64,000 bases of DNA. It comes from Actinomycetota bacterium (lineage in GTDB: Bacteria > Actinomycetota > Geothermincolia > Geothermincolales > RBG-13-55-18). Below, in pieces: positions 24,777 through 34,336 of this stretch (position 1 is the first letter of the stretch; each line of letters starts with the position of its first letter). Below the pieces are notes generated by a model. The model made no database searches and was not told where the DNA came from. It worked only from the letters and a program-made list of their open reading frames with translations. Where the stretch lies: the NCBI GenBank assembly GCA_013178005.1, contig JABLXL010000010.1, positions 1 to 64,000 on the forward strand, written 5' to 3'. A program made the position numbers and the translations under genes.

Positions 24777-25727
24777 ATGTCTGGCAGAAAATGGCTGATA
24801 GCGGCGGCATCCCTGACCATTGTGACGTTGATCGTCTCCGCCGCCGTGCTGGGATGCGGGGAGAGCGGGATCGAGGCCGCGGGAGATGGGGTGGCTCCGG
24901 CAACGGGAAAAGAGGACGTTAAATCAAGCGACTGGGGAGCGGATGCGGAAAAGGTATACTCCGGCGAAGAGCAGGCAGCGCGAGCCCAGGGGGAAGGCGT
25001 GCCCGCCCCAACGCAGGAGACGTCTTCCGTCCTCGAGCAGTCCCAGCTCAAGGTGATTAAGACCGCCCTGGTGAGGATGGAGCTGGGCAAGGGCGACTAT
25101 GGATCGGTGCGTGAGGACGCCGTGGCGGCGGCCAAGGCGGTGGGAGGCTACGTGGAGGACGAGAGCTCCAGCCGCGACGGCGACGGCTTCACCCACGCCA
25201 CCCTGACCTTGCGCGTTCCCGCGGACAAGTTCGACGAGCTGCTCGAGGAGGTGTCCTCCCTGGGCGAGGTCACCTCGAGCCAGGTCAAGACCGAGGACGT
25301 GAGCGAGGAATACGTGGACCTGGAGAGCAGGCTGCGACACCTCGAGACCCAGGAACAGTTCTACCTTTCCTTGATCTCGAAAGCCCAGACCATCCAGGAA
25401 ATGATCTCCATACGCGAGCACCTCGACTCCATACAGCTCGAGAAGGAACGGTTGCAGGGGCGCAAGAACTTCCTCGACAACCAGGTCGGCTTCTCAACCA
25501 TAACCTTGTCCGTGGACGAGACCTCCGGCGAGGAGGAGGGCGAGGGGTTCTGGGACAAGGTAGGCGAAGCCTTCAAGAGCTTCGGCCGCGGGATGAAGAA
25601 ACTGGCAGTGGGGTTCTTCTACGCCCTGCCTTACCTGATCCTGGTCGGCATCATCGCCACCGCGATATGGGTGCTCGCCCGGAGGGCGCGCGGCAAGCGT
25701 GGAGATAAGCGGCAGGAAGCTGGTTGA
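24777..25727 (+). CDS. DUF4349 membrane lipoprotein
   Basis: The 316-aa protein has the signal peptide WLIAAASLTIVTLIVSAAVLGC with a lipobox-like Cys, an acidic linker, and a DUF4349 domain (KTALVRMELGKGDYGSVREDAVAAAKAVGGYVEDESSS...LRVPADKFDELLEEVSSLGEVTSSQVKTEDVSEEYVDLESRLRHLETQEQ). A coiled-coil section and one C-terminal membrane helix (LPYLILVGIIATAIWVLA) end the protein, followed by a basic tail. GGAGG fixes ATG 24777. The family is envelope-associated with unknown function. Confidence 0.85.
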   Translation: MSGRKWLIAAASLTIVTLIVSAAVLGCGESGIEAAGDGVAPATGKEDVKSSDWGADAEKVYSGEEQAARAQGEGVPAPTQETSSVLEQSQLKVIKTALVRMELGKGDYGSVREDAVAAAKAVGGYVEDESSSRDGDGFTHATLTLRVPADKFDELLEEVSSLGEVTSSQVKTEDVSEEYVDLESRLRHLETQEQFYLSLISKAQTIQEMISIREHLDSIQLEKERLQGRKNFLDNQVGFSTITLSVDETSGEEEGEGFWDKVGEAFKSFGRGMKKLAVGFFYALPYLILVGIIATAIWVLARRARGKRGDKRQEAG

Positions 25728-25807
25728 TACGGGTCGTGACTCCTGGTCTCCTGCCTGATCCACGAGGGACAGCCGGGAAAGCGGTCCGGATTGAGGGGCG
25801 AGATTTG

Positions 25808-25990
25808 ATGTCGACGTAGGCACAGCGGGATTTACGATCCGGCCCGGCTTAAGCGGCCGGCGCGCCCGCTCAAATCATCGATGTCGGGGATGCCATTCCC
25901 CAAGGGAGAGGCGGGAAATCGTTAGAGCCAGCATGAGCCGGTCGTCGCATCGATGTCGGTTGGATACGGTTTTCCATGGGGACGGCGGGG
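25808..25990. repeat. 72-bp-period degenerate repeats
   Basis: GATGTCG starts units at 25808, 25880 and 25952, exactly 72 bp apart. The last two share TCGATGTCGG and a diverged CCATT/CCAT...GG(G/C)GGCGGG block. They fill the gap downstream of the DUF4349 gene. Confidence 0.6.
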
Positions 25991-26092
25991 CAGCGAAGGA
26001 TTCTGTTTAACATACCCCGCGGTGGCCGGTCCGGAACATGGCGGTCCCACGCGGGACCGAGAGTGGGCCGCTGTCGCTGCCGTAAATGCTAA

Positions 26093-26120
26093 GCCACGCC
26101 GCCCGGATGGGCGGCGTGGC
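26093..26120 (-). terminator. Terminator hairpin after FBP aldolase/phosphatase gene
   Basis: A perfect 12-bp stem GCCACGCCGCCC/GGGCGGCGTGGC with a 4-nt loop lies 28 bp beyond the stop of the minus-strand gene. The T tract on either strand is weak, so it may be bidirectional or a mRNA-stabilising stem. Confidence 0.6.
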
Positions 26121-26148
26121 GTTGCTTGTCCCCGTGCTCGCTACCCGC

Positions 26149-27264
26149 TCAGTGATCCCGTTCCGAGCCCTCCAGGGGCACGAAACGGTCGGCCAACTTC
26201 TCCAGCACCGCGGGCATCGTGGTGTATTCCATCTCGTCCAGGGGCAGGCGGTGCGGCTCGAAGGGCCCGTGCTGACGTAGGTAATCCGCGATGTCCAGGG
26301 CTCTCTTACGCGCGTTGTCGTAGCTCGGGTCCGCGAACATGTCCCTGGGGCCCACCAGCTTGCCGCCGATGAGCTGGAAGCCGAGAGCCACCACGCGCGG
26401 CGGTCCGTCGAAACGGGTGGGCGTGTCCCAGTCGGTGCCCACGGGCATGAAGGGACCATGATGGCTGCCGCGCATCCAGCCCGCCACGGTGTAGGGGAAG
26501 GAGAAGGGCTCCAGCACCTCGCCCACGGCGGGAAGTCCGCTCTGGCAGCGCACCGCCATCACCGGGTCGTCCTTGCCCACATAGCGCCCGGCCATGAGGA
26601 AGAGGCGCTGGGTCGAGGTGACCGCCACCGGTTCGTCGTCCCCCTTGCGGAAGACGTGCTTAATGACATAACGCGAGGGGGCGCCGATGAACACCAGCAT
26701 GTCGTAGATCTCCTCGGGGGTGTTGAAGATGACCTTCTTCTCCTCGATGAGATCGTGCACCTCGAAGCGGAAGCCGTCATGCATGGAGGGGTCGATCACC
26801 AGGCCGGCGGTATTGAAGGGGTCAGCGAACATCTTGTAGAGGGGGAAGTTCCAGGCGCCGGGCTCCGTCTTGTCGGCCAGGAAAACGATGACCGGCTCGC
26901 TCTTGCGCTCCTCGATCTCCATCTCCGCGAAACCGGGCCCCATGCCGCGCAGGTTTCCGGAGAAGGCATCGGTGAGGAGGTCCTGACCCGCGCCGTACTG
27001 GCCCAGCTCCTTGGCCACCTCGGTCACCGCCTCGAAGGTATTCCATGCGAAGCGGTGGATCTCCTCGTTGTCGGGGCCCTTTTCGTGGGTCATGATCATG
27101 GCGATGTCGTCGCCGCACTTGGCCTGACAATAATCTATGAGCAGGCCTTTTTCTTTAGCCTCCGCCAGCAGCTCGCGCGTGCGGCTGAGCATCGCCGGGT
27201 GCACGTCGGAGTGACCGACATAACCTCCCACGTCAGCCTTGATTATGCTCAACGTGACCTTCAT
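26149..27264 (-). CDS. Bifunctional fructose-1,6-bisphosphate aldolase/phosphatase
   Basis: This 371-aa class V FBPase condenses triose phosphates and dephosphorylates FBP, making gluconeogenesis unidirectional. It is known from archaea and early-branching, often autotrophic bacteria. The family start MKVTLSIIKADVGGYVGHS (His/Asp metal ligands), DYCQAKCGDDIAMIMTH and TGPD-like segments are present. YKMFADPFNTAGLVIDPSMHDGF, the KHVFRKGDDEP region and GSHHGPFMP complete the match over the whole length. AGGAGG precedes the ATG, and a consensus promoter lies at 27353-27381. Confidence 0.94.
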   Translation of the reverse strand: MKVTLSIIKADVGGYVGHSDVHPAMLSRTRELLAEAKEKGLLIDYCQAKCGDDIAMIMTHEKGPDNEEIHRFAWNTFEAVTEVAKELGQYGAGQDLLTDAFSGNLRGMGPGFAEMEIEERKSEPVIVFLADKTEPGAWNFPLYKMFADPFNTAGLVIDPSMHDGFRFEVHDLIEEKKVIFNTPEEIYDMLVFIGAPSRYVIKHVFRKGDDEPVAVTSTQRLFLMAGRYVGKDDPVMAVRCQSGLPAVGEVLEPFSFPYTVAGWMRGSHHGPFMPVGTDWDTPTRFDGPPRVVALGFQLIGGKLVGPRDMFADPSYDNARKRALDIADYLRQHGPFEPHRLPLDEMEYTTMPAVLEKLADRFVPLEGSERDH

Positions 27265-27352
27265 GCTTTCTTACCTCCTTGAGCCCAGGGGAACCGACAG
27301 GCCCCTCTTCCGCCTCGCTCGCTTTTCTTACCCCGGCCATAGGACATTCGCC

Positions 27353-27381
27353 ATTATAATATCTATGCTGTATCATTTCAA
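27353..27381 (-). promoter_or_regulatory. Consensus sigma70-type promoter
   Basis: On the minus strand TTGAAA (27381-27376) and TATAAT (27358-27353) are separated by exactly 17 bp. It lies 89 bp upstream of the FBP aldolase/phosphatase start and is the strongest promoter match in the window. Confidence 0.8.
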
Positions 27382-27565
27382 AGACGCCGGGCGGGCCCGG
27401 GCGCTCATGACCCGGGGGATGGACCGCCGGGAGGTTCACCTGGTGGACCCGCGAGCACAGCCTCTGCCCGCCGGCAGGAGCCGATAAGCGCCGGCGGGAT
27501 CCTGTCCAGGCGCCCGTCGCCGGGCATACCATCGATATACCCATAGGGGAGGCGGGTGTAACGCG

Positions 27566-30262
27566 ATGCGGACCGACGAGGAAACCCACTGGCATGCCCT
27601 GGAGATCGACGAGGTGGCGGAACGGCTGGGCACCTCGCCTCTCGAGGGGTTGACGGAGGAGGAAGCCCGGACTCGCCTGCGCGCCCACGGCTATAACGTG
27701 ATCCGCGAGGAGGAGCGCGCCGGCCCCCTGTCCCTCTTCCTCGACCAGTTCCGGGACTTCATGATCTACGTGCTGCTCGCGGCGGCGGTGATATCCGGCG
27801 CCGTGTTGCGCGAATACCTCGACGCGGCGGTGATCATGTTCATCGTGGTGGCCAACGCGGTGCTCGGGTTCGTGCAGGAATACCGCGCCGAAAAGGCCCT
27901 GGAGAGCCTGAAGAAGCTCAGCGCCCCCACCGCGCGCGTGGTGCGCGGGGGAAAGGAGGCGAGCATACCCTCCGCGGAGCTGGTTCCCGGCGACCTAATC
28001 CTCCTGGAGGCGGGAGACCGCATCCCAGGCGATGCGCGGCTGGTCGAGGTCCACGGGCTTAGGCTCGAGGAGGCATCCCTTACCGGGGAGTCGGGAGCGG
28101 TGGACAAGGCCTCGGCCTGCCTGGCACCGGGAGCCTTGGCCCCCGGGGATTGCAGGAACATGGTCTTCACGGGGACCCACGCCGTGCACGGCCGAGGCAA
28201 AGCCCTGGTGGTGGCCACCGGCAGGGAAACGGAGCTGGGGCGCATCGCGGAGATGATCGGCGAGGCGGGCGAGGAGAAAACCCCCCTGCAGGTGGAGCTG
28301 GGGAGGGTGGGCAAAAGGATCGCCCTCCTCTGCCTGGGCGTCTGCGCGGTGATCTTCGCGGCCGGGGTGATCCGGCAGCTGGAGTGGGCGGACATGTTCC
28401 TCTTCTCCGTCAGCCTCGCGGTTGCTGCCATCCCCGAGGGCCTTCCCGCCATCGTGACCGTGGCCCTGGCGCTGGGGGTCAGGCGCATGGCTTCGCACAA
28501 CGCCCTCCTGCGCAAGCTCCCGGCCGTGGAGACCCTGGGTTGTGCCGACGTCATCTGCACCGACAAGACGGGGACCCTCACCCGAAACGAGATGGAGGTG
28601 CGCGAGGTCCTGCTCCCCGGGCGCGAGCCTGTGCCGCTTTCGGAGATCCCACGGGAGGGGGGTGAATGGGATGCGCTCCTGCCCCTGCTGGCCACCGCGA
28701 CGCTGTGCAACGACGCCAGGGAGCAGGAGGGGGAGTTCCTCGGGGAGGGCACGGAGGTCGGACTGCTGCGCGCCGCACGGGAACTCGGGTTTTCCCGTGA
28801 AGACGCGCTGCGGTCGATGCCCCGGGTAGAGGAACTGCCCTTCGAGAGCGAACGCAAGATGATGAGCACCGTGCACCGCCTGGACGGGCGCAACCCTTAC
28901 TTCGCTTTCAGCGACGCCCCTTACCTGCTCCTGCTCAAGGGAGCCCCGGAGTCGGTGCTCAACCGCTGCGCCCATTTCCTGGGTCCCAACGGTATCGAGG
29001 AGCTCGGGAGCGGGGGGCGAGTGCATTACGCCGCTGAGGCGGAGAGGATGGCAGAGCGCGCGCTGCGCACCATGGCCTTCGCCTTCCGCCCTCTGGACGC
29101 GCCGCCCGAGGAGGCGGACGCGGATTCGCTGGAGAGGGACCTTGTATACCTGGGCACGGCGGGGCTCATGGACCCGCCGCGCCCCGAGGTCTATGAAGCC
29201 CTGGAGAAATGCCGCAGGGCGAGCATCGAGGTGGTGATGATCACCGGGGACCACGCCGCCACCGCCCGCGCCATAGCCGAGGAGCTCTCCATCCTCTCCC
29301 CCGGCAAGGAGCTGGTGACCGGGTCCGAGCTCGCGCACATGAGCGACGAGGAGCTGGCCTCCAGGGTGGAGAGGATAGCCGTCTACGCCCGGGTATCCCC
29401 CGCCGACAAGGTGAAGATAGTGCGTGCCTGGAAGGCGCGTGGCAAGACGGTGGCCATGACCGGGGACGGGGTCAACGACGCTCCCGCCCTCAAGAACGCG
29501 GATATCGGGGTGGCCATGGGCGTGACCGGCACCGACGTGAGCAAGGAGGCCTCGGACATGGTCCTCGCCGACGACAACTTCGCCACCATCGTCAACGCAG
29601 TGGAGGAGGGGAGGATAATCTACGACAACCTCAAGAAGTTCATTTACTTCCTCCTGTCCTGCAACATGAGCGAGGTCTCCACCATGTTCCTGGGCATGCT
29701 CTTCTCCTCCGTGACCCCCCTCAGGGCGGTGCAGGTGCTGTGGATGAACCTGGTGACCGACGGCTTTCCGGCCATGGCCCTGGGGGTGGACACCCCCGCC
29801 CCGGACATCATGCTGCGCCCTCCGCGCGACCCCTCGGAGAGCATCCTCTCCTACCGGAAGCAGCTGCTGGTGGTGTGGCAGGGCGTGATCTTATCGCTGG
29901 GAGCCCTCGCCGCCTTTTTCATCTCCCGCGCCATCCTCTTTCCCCATGACCCGGCCAAGGCTCAGACGGTAACCTTCACCACCCTGGTTATCTCGCAGCT
30001 CATTCACGCCTTCAACTCACGCTCCGAGCGGCTCTCCTTCGCGGAGCTCCCGCTTTTCGACAACAAGGCGCTTGTCGGCGCGCTGCTCCTTTCCCTGGGG
30101 CTGCAGCTCCTGGTGGTGCTGGTCCCGCCCTTCATGCGCCTCTTCGGCACCGCGGGCGTGGGAGCGGACGGGTGGGGCCTCATCCTCGCCTGCTCGGTAC
30201 TGCCGGCCATCCTCATAGACCGCATCAAGGTCCTGCTCCGCGCGACAGCCGCGGGATCATGA
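27566..30262 (+). CDS. P2-type cation-transporting ATPase (Ca2+-like)
   Basis: The 898-aa P-type ATPase has an N-terminal cation-ATPase domain (HALEIDEVAERLGTS), actuator loop LTGESGAV, phosphorylation site DKTGT (D333), KGAPESVLNRC nucleotide-binding segment and hinge MTGDGVNDAPALK. Helix 4 carries AAIPEGLPAIV and helix 6 carries NLVTDGFPAMALGVD, the Ca2+-binding pattern of SERCA/PMCA-like pumps and bacterial calcium ATPases. It is expected to export Ca2+ (or Mn2+). It is complete and monocistronic. The 300-bp gap upstream holds only the divergent promoter at 27353-27381. Confidence 0.9.
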   Translation: MRTDEETHWHALEIDEVAERLGTSPLEGLTEEEARTRLRAHGYNVIREEERAGPLSLFLDQFRDFMIYVLLAAAVISGAVLREYLDAAVIMFIVVANAVLGFVQEYRAEKALESLKKLSAPTARVVRGGKEASIPSAELVPGDLILLEAGDRIPGDARLVEVHGLRLEEASLTGESGAVDKASACLAPGALAPGDCRNMVFTGTHAVHGRGKALVVATGRETELGRIAEMIGEAGEEKTPLQVELGRVGKRIALLCLGVCAVIFAAGVIRQLEWADMFLFSVSLAVAAIPEGLPAIVTVALALGVRRMASHNALLRKLPAVETLGCADVICTDKTGTLTRNEMEVREVLLPGREPVPLSEIPREGGEWDALLPLLATATLCNDAREQEGEFLGEGTEVGLLRAARELGFSREDALRSMPRVEELPFESERKMMSTVHRLDGRNPYFAFSDAPYLLLLKGAPESVLNRCAHFLGPNGIEELGSGGRVHYAAEAERMAERALRTMAFAFRPLDAPPEEADADSLERDLVYLGTAGLMDPPRPEVYEALEKCRRASIEVVMITGDHAATARAIAEELSILSPGKELVTGSELAHMSDEELASRVERIAVYARVSPADKVKIVRAWKARGKTVAMTGDGVNDAPALKNADIGVAMGVTGTDVSKEASDMVLADDNFATIVNAVEEGRIIYDNLKKFIYFLLSCNMSEVSTMFLGMLFSSVTPLRAVQVLWMNLVTDGFPAMALGVDTPAPDIMLRPPRDPSESILSYRKQLLVVWQGVILSLGALAAFFISRAILFPHDPAKAQTVTFTTLVISQLIHAFNSRSERLSFAELPLFDNKALVGALLLSLGLQLLVVLVPPFMRLFGTAGVGADGWGLILACSVLPAILIDRIKVLLRATAAGS

Positions 30263-30310
30263 AGGGATAGCCGCTTCGGCTCATCGCAGCGGGAGAAAGC
30301 TTGCTACGGG

Positions 30311-32071
30311 TTATCCAGCGGGCTGGAGGGCGGACTCGGTGAAGGTGCAGTTGGGGTCCCAGAGCAGCCACTCGTTTATGCCCAGTTCGTAACAGGCGCG
30401 GATCTGGGCCTGCACCTCCGCGGTCCCGTAATTCAAGCGCAGGGAGAAGTCCTGCAGCCAGGGGCGCAGCTTGCAATTGGTGCCCTCGAGCTTTTTCTGG
30501 AAGTCGACAAGGCTGGCGTATACGGTGTCATGGGGATTGGCCTCGGGGTCCCCGATGTTGTATTCGCCGGGGTTGTAATGGGACGGGTAGACCATGGGGC
30601 ACATGTAATCGAGGTACCGGCCCATGGCGGAGACGTCCTGCCCTATGCCCATATCTCCCTGCCCGGAGGCGGTGAGACCAAAGACGTCCGCGGAAAGCAC
30701 CACTCCCAGTGGCTTGAGGCTGTCGCGCATGAAAACCAGGAAATCCGTGATCACCTGTGACTTGTTGCGGGTATCGCCTCCCTGGGCGGGGAATACGCAG
30801 GTCGTGACGTCGCCGTCCGACGGAAAACGCACGTAATCGAGCTGTATTTCCTTGAAGCCCTTGCGCGCCGCCTCCAGGGCGATCCCCTGTATGTAGTCCC
30901 AGTTCTCGCGGTTATAGGGGTCCAGCCATTTCCCGTCCCCCCACCTGCCGCCGCTCGTATTGTGTACCGCGAGGTCGGGACGCTTCGAGGCCACCACCGG
31001 GTCCTTGAAACAGACGATGCGGGCGATGGGGTAGATGTCGTTGTACCAGCACTTGTCCATGACGCGCCCGATATCCACCCCTCCCTGGGTCAGGGGGCTT
31101 CCGACCTCAAGAGCCAGGGGCACCTCGCTGGGGTACGCGACGCGCCCGCTCTCGTCCTTCACGTCTATCTGCATCCCGTTGAGCTCGGTCCTTTTCACCA
31201 GGTCCACCATGTTCTTGAAAAGCGTGCGATCAGCCGCCACCCAGATGGAGACGTGCATGCCCTTAATCTGCGGAGGAGGGGCGGTATCCACCAGGAGCTC
31301 CCTGCGGTTGCCGGCCTTATCCAGCGCCAGCAGGGTCACGGCGGTGCGCTCATAACGGTCCACCTCGACGGTGAAGGTGCCGTCCTCCTTCACCGGCACC
31401 TTCTTGTCATCCAGCATGAGGACGTCCGCGCCTTCTACCCTTCCCTTGATAACGGTGATACCGTCGTCCCTCAGCTCCCACTCGTCCACCTGCAGAACGG
31501 GGGCGGCGCAGTCCACCATGAAGCGCGACGTGGCCGCGACCTTGCCCTCCACCAGGAGCTCGACCACGTGCTCGCCGTCCGCCAGGTCGATGTCCATGGA
31601 GAGCAACGCGTTCTCGACCACAGCCCGGTCGGTGCGGTCCTCCCCGTCCACCAGGACCTTCACCGAATCCGGCCTCACGTTGCTTCGCAGCGAGGCCTCT
31701 ATATGCACGGGCGAGCCAGCCACCAGGGAACCGTCTGAGGGCAGCATGCCGCTCGCGGCCGGCGAGCGCAGCAAGACCACGAGCATGATGACGAGGAAGA
31801 TGACAGTGCCCAAGCCCGCCAGCGCCCACAGGGCGCGCGGGTTCATCCTCGACTTCTGGCGGTAGATGCGCTGGTGGGGACGCACGCTGGGCCGCCTTAC
31901 CCCGGTGGACCTGGGCGCTGTTTGCCGGGCACCTGCGCGGCTCGATGCTCCCAGGCCCGTCTCGCGCTCGGGGATGGCCCGCGCGCCGGTTATCTTCGCG
32001 CGCGGGACCACGCGAGATCTCAGGCTTCTTCGCGAGAAGATCCTCTTGCCTCTCCCGGGATAGTACGCCAA
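30311..32071 (-). CDS. Membrane-anchored DUF4015 putative glycosidase
   Basis: The 586-aa protein has an Arg-rich cytoplasmic N-terminus (about 75 residues) and one membrane helix (LWALAGLGTVIFLVIMLVVLL). Two beta-sandwich-like repeats with VDGEDRTDRAVVENALL-type motifs follow. The C-terminal domain is of the DUF4015/GH-like TIM-barrel type: MHVSIWVAADRTLFKNMVDLVKRTELNGMQIDVKDESGRV, GFKEIQLDYVRFPSDG (likely catalytic Asp) and VVLSADVFG. It probably acts on surface polysaccharide. TTG at 32071 is a weak start; a start near residue 75 is possible. It lies 115 bp downstream of the polysaccharide deacetylase gene in the same direction. Confidence 0.8.
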   Translation of the reverse strand: MAYYPGRGKRIFSRRSLRSRVVPRAKITGARAIPERETGLGASSRAGARQTAPRSTGVRRPSVRPHQRIYRQKSRMNPRALWALAGLGTVIFLVIMLVVLLRSPAASGMLPSDGSLVAGSPVHIEASLRSNVRPDSVKVLVDGEDRTDRAVVENALLSMDIDLADGEHVVELLVEGKVAATSRFMVDCAAPVLQVDEWELRDDGITVIKGRVEGADVLMLDDKKVPVKEDGTFTVEVDRYERTAVTLLALDKAGNRRELLVDTAPPPQIKGMHVSIWVAADRTLFKNMVDLVKRTELNGMQIDVKDESGRVAYPSEVPLALEVGSPLTQGGVDIGRVMDKCWYNDIYPIARIVCFKDPVVASKRPDLAVHNTSGGRWGDGKWLDPYNRENWDYIQGIALEAARKGFKEIQLDYVRFPSDGDVTTCVFPAQGGDTRNKSQVITDFLVFMRDSLKPLGVVLSADVFGLTASGQGDMGIGQDVSAMGRYLDYMCPMVYPSHYNPGEYNIGDPEANPHDTVYASLVDFQKKLEGTNCKLRPWLQDFSLRLNYGTAEVQAQIRACYELGINEWLLWDPNCTFTESALQPAG

Positions 32072-32186
32072 ACCAAACGTCCGGGGCCTTACCCCGGCCC
32101 CGATCCTCCTCTCCTGTTTCCTTACCTCGCTTCCGGCCCACGGCGCCTGCGCGCCGGAACCGGCATGCCTACATACGGTTCCCCGT

Positions 32187-33287
32187 TCAGTAGGTCCTCA
32201 GTTCCTTGTCCCCCAGTTTGCCCATGTCCACGCGGTCGATCATGTGCTTGGGCACCGTCACCGTTGCGGGGTTTCCATCGCTGCGGTAACGCCTCTCGGG
32301 GTTCTCCATGAAATACTGGATCCAAGCGTAGATGCCGCTGTCGCCGGTGTCCAGCGAAGGGTCGAGCGCCTGCACGCGGGGGAGTCGCAAGGGGTCGAAG
32401 GAACGGTCTACGGGCGACGGCGCCGGGTTGGCGCCCACCAGGAGCGAAGCCTGGAACCTGACCTCCACCCCATCGTACTCGCCGTAGGTGAGGATGGCGG
32501 GGTTCTTGGGCTCGGAGCCGTTGGGCAGCGCTATGCTGGTCTGCTGGTATCCGGGCAGGTACTCCTGCACCATCTTTATGTTTCCGGCCAGCTCCTTCAA
32601 GGCAGCGTTGTCGTCCAGCTCGCCCAGGGAGGGATGGTTCACGGTGTGGTTGCCGATGTCGTATCCGTTCTCCACCAGCCAGGTGAGCTTCTTCTCCGCG
32701 TACTGCTCCTGCCCGAAGAGGCCCGGCAGCACGTAGAAGGTCGCGGTGACGTTGAAATCCGGGTGCTCCCGGTCGAACTCCTCCATGACCCCCACCGCGC
32801 AGCGTGGGTCGATCACCAGGTCCCCGTTCTGCTCGATGTATCGGAACTGGCTGGGATCCGCGTCGTCGAAGGTGAGCACCACTGGAGTGCATCCCGGCTC
32901 GACTGCGATGTTGTTGTTGACCAGGTCATCCAGGCCTATGCAGCGGTAGCCCTGCTCGTACAGGTATTCGAGGTCGGCGCGAAAGTTCTCCGGGGTGCGG
33001 GACCAACGCCCCTCCTCGGCTATGCGGTGGTATTCCAGGATCATCACCGCGCCGAGCTCGTTGACCTTGAGGCGATTCAGTTCGCCCTCGCTGATGCCGA
33101 TCGCGCTCACCACCGTATCCTGGAAATCGCCCCCGGAGCCGCCGGAGGCCAGGGAAGCCACCAGGATGATGGTTATCGTTACCAGGACAAGGAAAGCCAT
33201 GAGCACGTAAAAACGGCGCGTGAACTTGAGCCTTCCGCGCGGCCTTCTCCTCGCCGTCCTCCTCGGGACCGCCTCCTGTTCCGTCAT
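32187..33287 (-). CDS. Membrane-anchored polysaccharide deacetylase
   Basis: This 366-aa NodB-homology protein has one N-terminal membrane helix (FYVLMAFLVLVTITIILVASLA). Deacetylase motifs are visible: PVVLTFDDADPSQF (the catalytic Asp pair) and GNHTVNHPSL (H-x3-H metal site). The domain is extracytoplasmic and would remove N-acetyl groups from peptidoglycan or a surface polymer. Insertions between the motifs make it longer than simple NodB proteins. Likely co-transcribed with the DUF4015 gene. Confidence 0.88.
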   Translation of the reverse strand: MTEQEAVPRRTARRRPRGRLKFTRRFYVLMAFLVLVTITIILVASLASGGSGGDFQDTVVSAIGISEGELNRLKVNELGAVMILEYHRIAEEGRWSRTPENFRADLEYLYEQGYRCIGLDDLVNNNIAVEPGCTPVVLTFDDADPSQFRYIEQNGDLVIDPRCAVGVMEEFDREHPDFNVTATFYVLPGLFGQEQYAEKKLTWLVENGYDIGNHTVNHPSLGELDDNAALKELAGNIKMVQEYLPGYQQTSIALPNGSEPKNPAILTYGEYDGVEVRFQASLLVGANPAPSPVDRSFDPLRLPRVQALDPSLDTGDSGIYAWIQYFMENPERRYRSDGNPATVTVPKHMIDRVDMGKLGDKELRTY

Positions 33288-33521
33288 ATCCCCCCAATCG
33301 CGTCCAACCGTTCACCGGGAGCCTGGACCGGGCTCCCCTCATGCTATCTCGTAGAAGTTTAGCATCTTACCCCCGGAGGCTCCAATGACGCTGGACATCC
33401 GGGACATGCGATCGCCATCCGCCGTTGCGCGCTCCGGGAAGCCGACGCCTGCACTCAAATAGACATTCAACGTCGCCCTGGGGGTTCCCTTGAAGCGCGA
33501 AACGCGCCCGGCGCGCTTCCC

Positions 33522-33755
33522 TCAGGCGATATCCACCACTATGCGCGTGTCCGTGCCCCTTATCCCCTCCACGTCATGGAGGTCGGCGATGACCACCTCG
33601 GATATCCCCCTGGCGTCATCGGAATCCAGCACAGCGATGATGTCGTCGGGCCCGGTCACGCAGTAGGCCTCCGTCACCGCCCGCATCTCCTTCACCGCCT
33701 GCATAACCTCCTTGATCTTCCCCGGCTCCACCTTGATGAGCACGAACGCCTTCAT
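33522..33755 (-). CDS. Stand-alone Lrp/AsnC ligand-binding (RAM) domain
   Basis: This 77-aa protein corresponds to the C-terminal effector domain of Lrp/AsnC regulators without a DNA-binding part: MKAFVLIKVEPGKIKEVMQAV, VTEAYCVTGPDDIIAVLDSDD and a C-terminal DTRIVVDIA. Such stand-alone modules form oligomers and bind amino acids. GGGGGGAGCGG precedes ATG 33755. The in-frame extension to 34001 has no Shine-Dalgarno support. Its partner regulator is not in the window. The gap 33756-34109 holds only the tRNA promoter. Confidence 0.85.
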   Translation of the reverse strand: MKAFVLIKVEPGKIKEVMQAVKEMRAVTEAYCVTGPDDIIAVLDSDDARGISEVVIADLHDVEGIRGTDTRIVVDIA

Positions 33756-34079
33756 CTCCGCTCCCCCCTTTCTCGCGTCGTCCCCCCTTGCATCCGCCAG
33801 ATCGATGACCGGATAAGAAATATATTGACTGGATGGCTTCCGGTTAAACCGCCCGCTTCGAAACACCGGGACTCCGGTCCCGGCGAGCGGGCAGCCGCGT
33901 CGAAACGGCCCCCGGTAACCATGAGATAGCGACAGTGGCGGGCGCGCCGCCAGCCCAAGGGAAGCGGGTTTTGGCGCCTGTGCTTTCCTCCCGCCCGGCA
34001 AAGCCGAGGCAGAACCGCCCAGGCTCGCGTTGCCGGCGCACCGTCACGCCGTTTGCCCGTGCGCGAGCGCCTTTTGGTT

Positions 34080-34085
34080 TATAAT
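34080..34085 (+). promoter_or_regulatory. -10 element of tRNA-Ala gene
   Basis: A perfect TATAAT lies 24 bp upstream of the tRNA 5' end. The best -35 (TTGCCC) is 21 bp away, so spacing is poor. Confidence 0.5.
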
Positions 34086-34109
34086 TCACCTTAACGACGA
34101 CGGGAACGC

Positions 34110-34184
34110 GGGGATGTAGCTCAGTGGGAGAGCGCCTGCCTTGCAAGCAGGAGGTCGGCGGTTCGAATCCGCTCATCTCCACCA
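34110..34184 (+). tRNA. tRNA-Ala (anticodon TGC)
   Basis: A complete cloverleaf is present: acceptor GGGGATG/CATCTCC (one G-T pair), D-arm, anticodon arm CCTGC-CTTGCAA-GCAGG with TGC, GTTCGAATC T-loop, discriminator A and encoded CCA. The 3' half from the anticodon loop is repeated at 36975-37022, marking it as the integration site of the island. Confidence 0.97.
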
Positions 34185-34186
34185 GG
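34139..34186 (+). repeat. Direct repeat attL (48 bp)
   Basis: A 48-bp block covering the tRNA-Ala anticodon loop to CCAGG is identical to 36975-37022. Flanking bases diverge immediately on both sides. Confidence 0.93.
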
Positions 34187-34190
34187 TAAA

Positions 34191-34232
34191 AGGCCTGGTC
34201 AGAGGGCATTTTCCACCTGACCAGGCTTTCCT
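34191..34232 (+). terminator. Terminator supplied by island behind tRNA-Ala
   Basis: The 10-bp perfect stem GCCTGGTCAG/CTGACCAGGC (34193-34202 with 34217-34226) is followed by TTTCCTTTG. It replaces the ancestral tRNA terminator, now at 37029-37069. Confidence 0.8.
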
Positions 34233-34336
34233 TTGTAGAGCGGCTGGCCTTGTATCATATATTGGGGGACCTTCCGATGCCAGAATCGACCCACAACTTC
34301 TTATAAGGAGCTAGAATGACTTTCCCGAGGAAGTTG

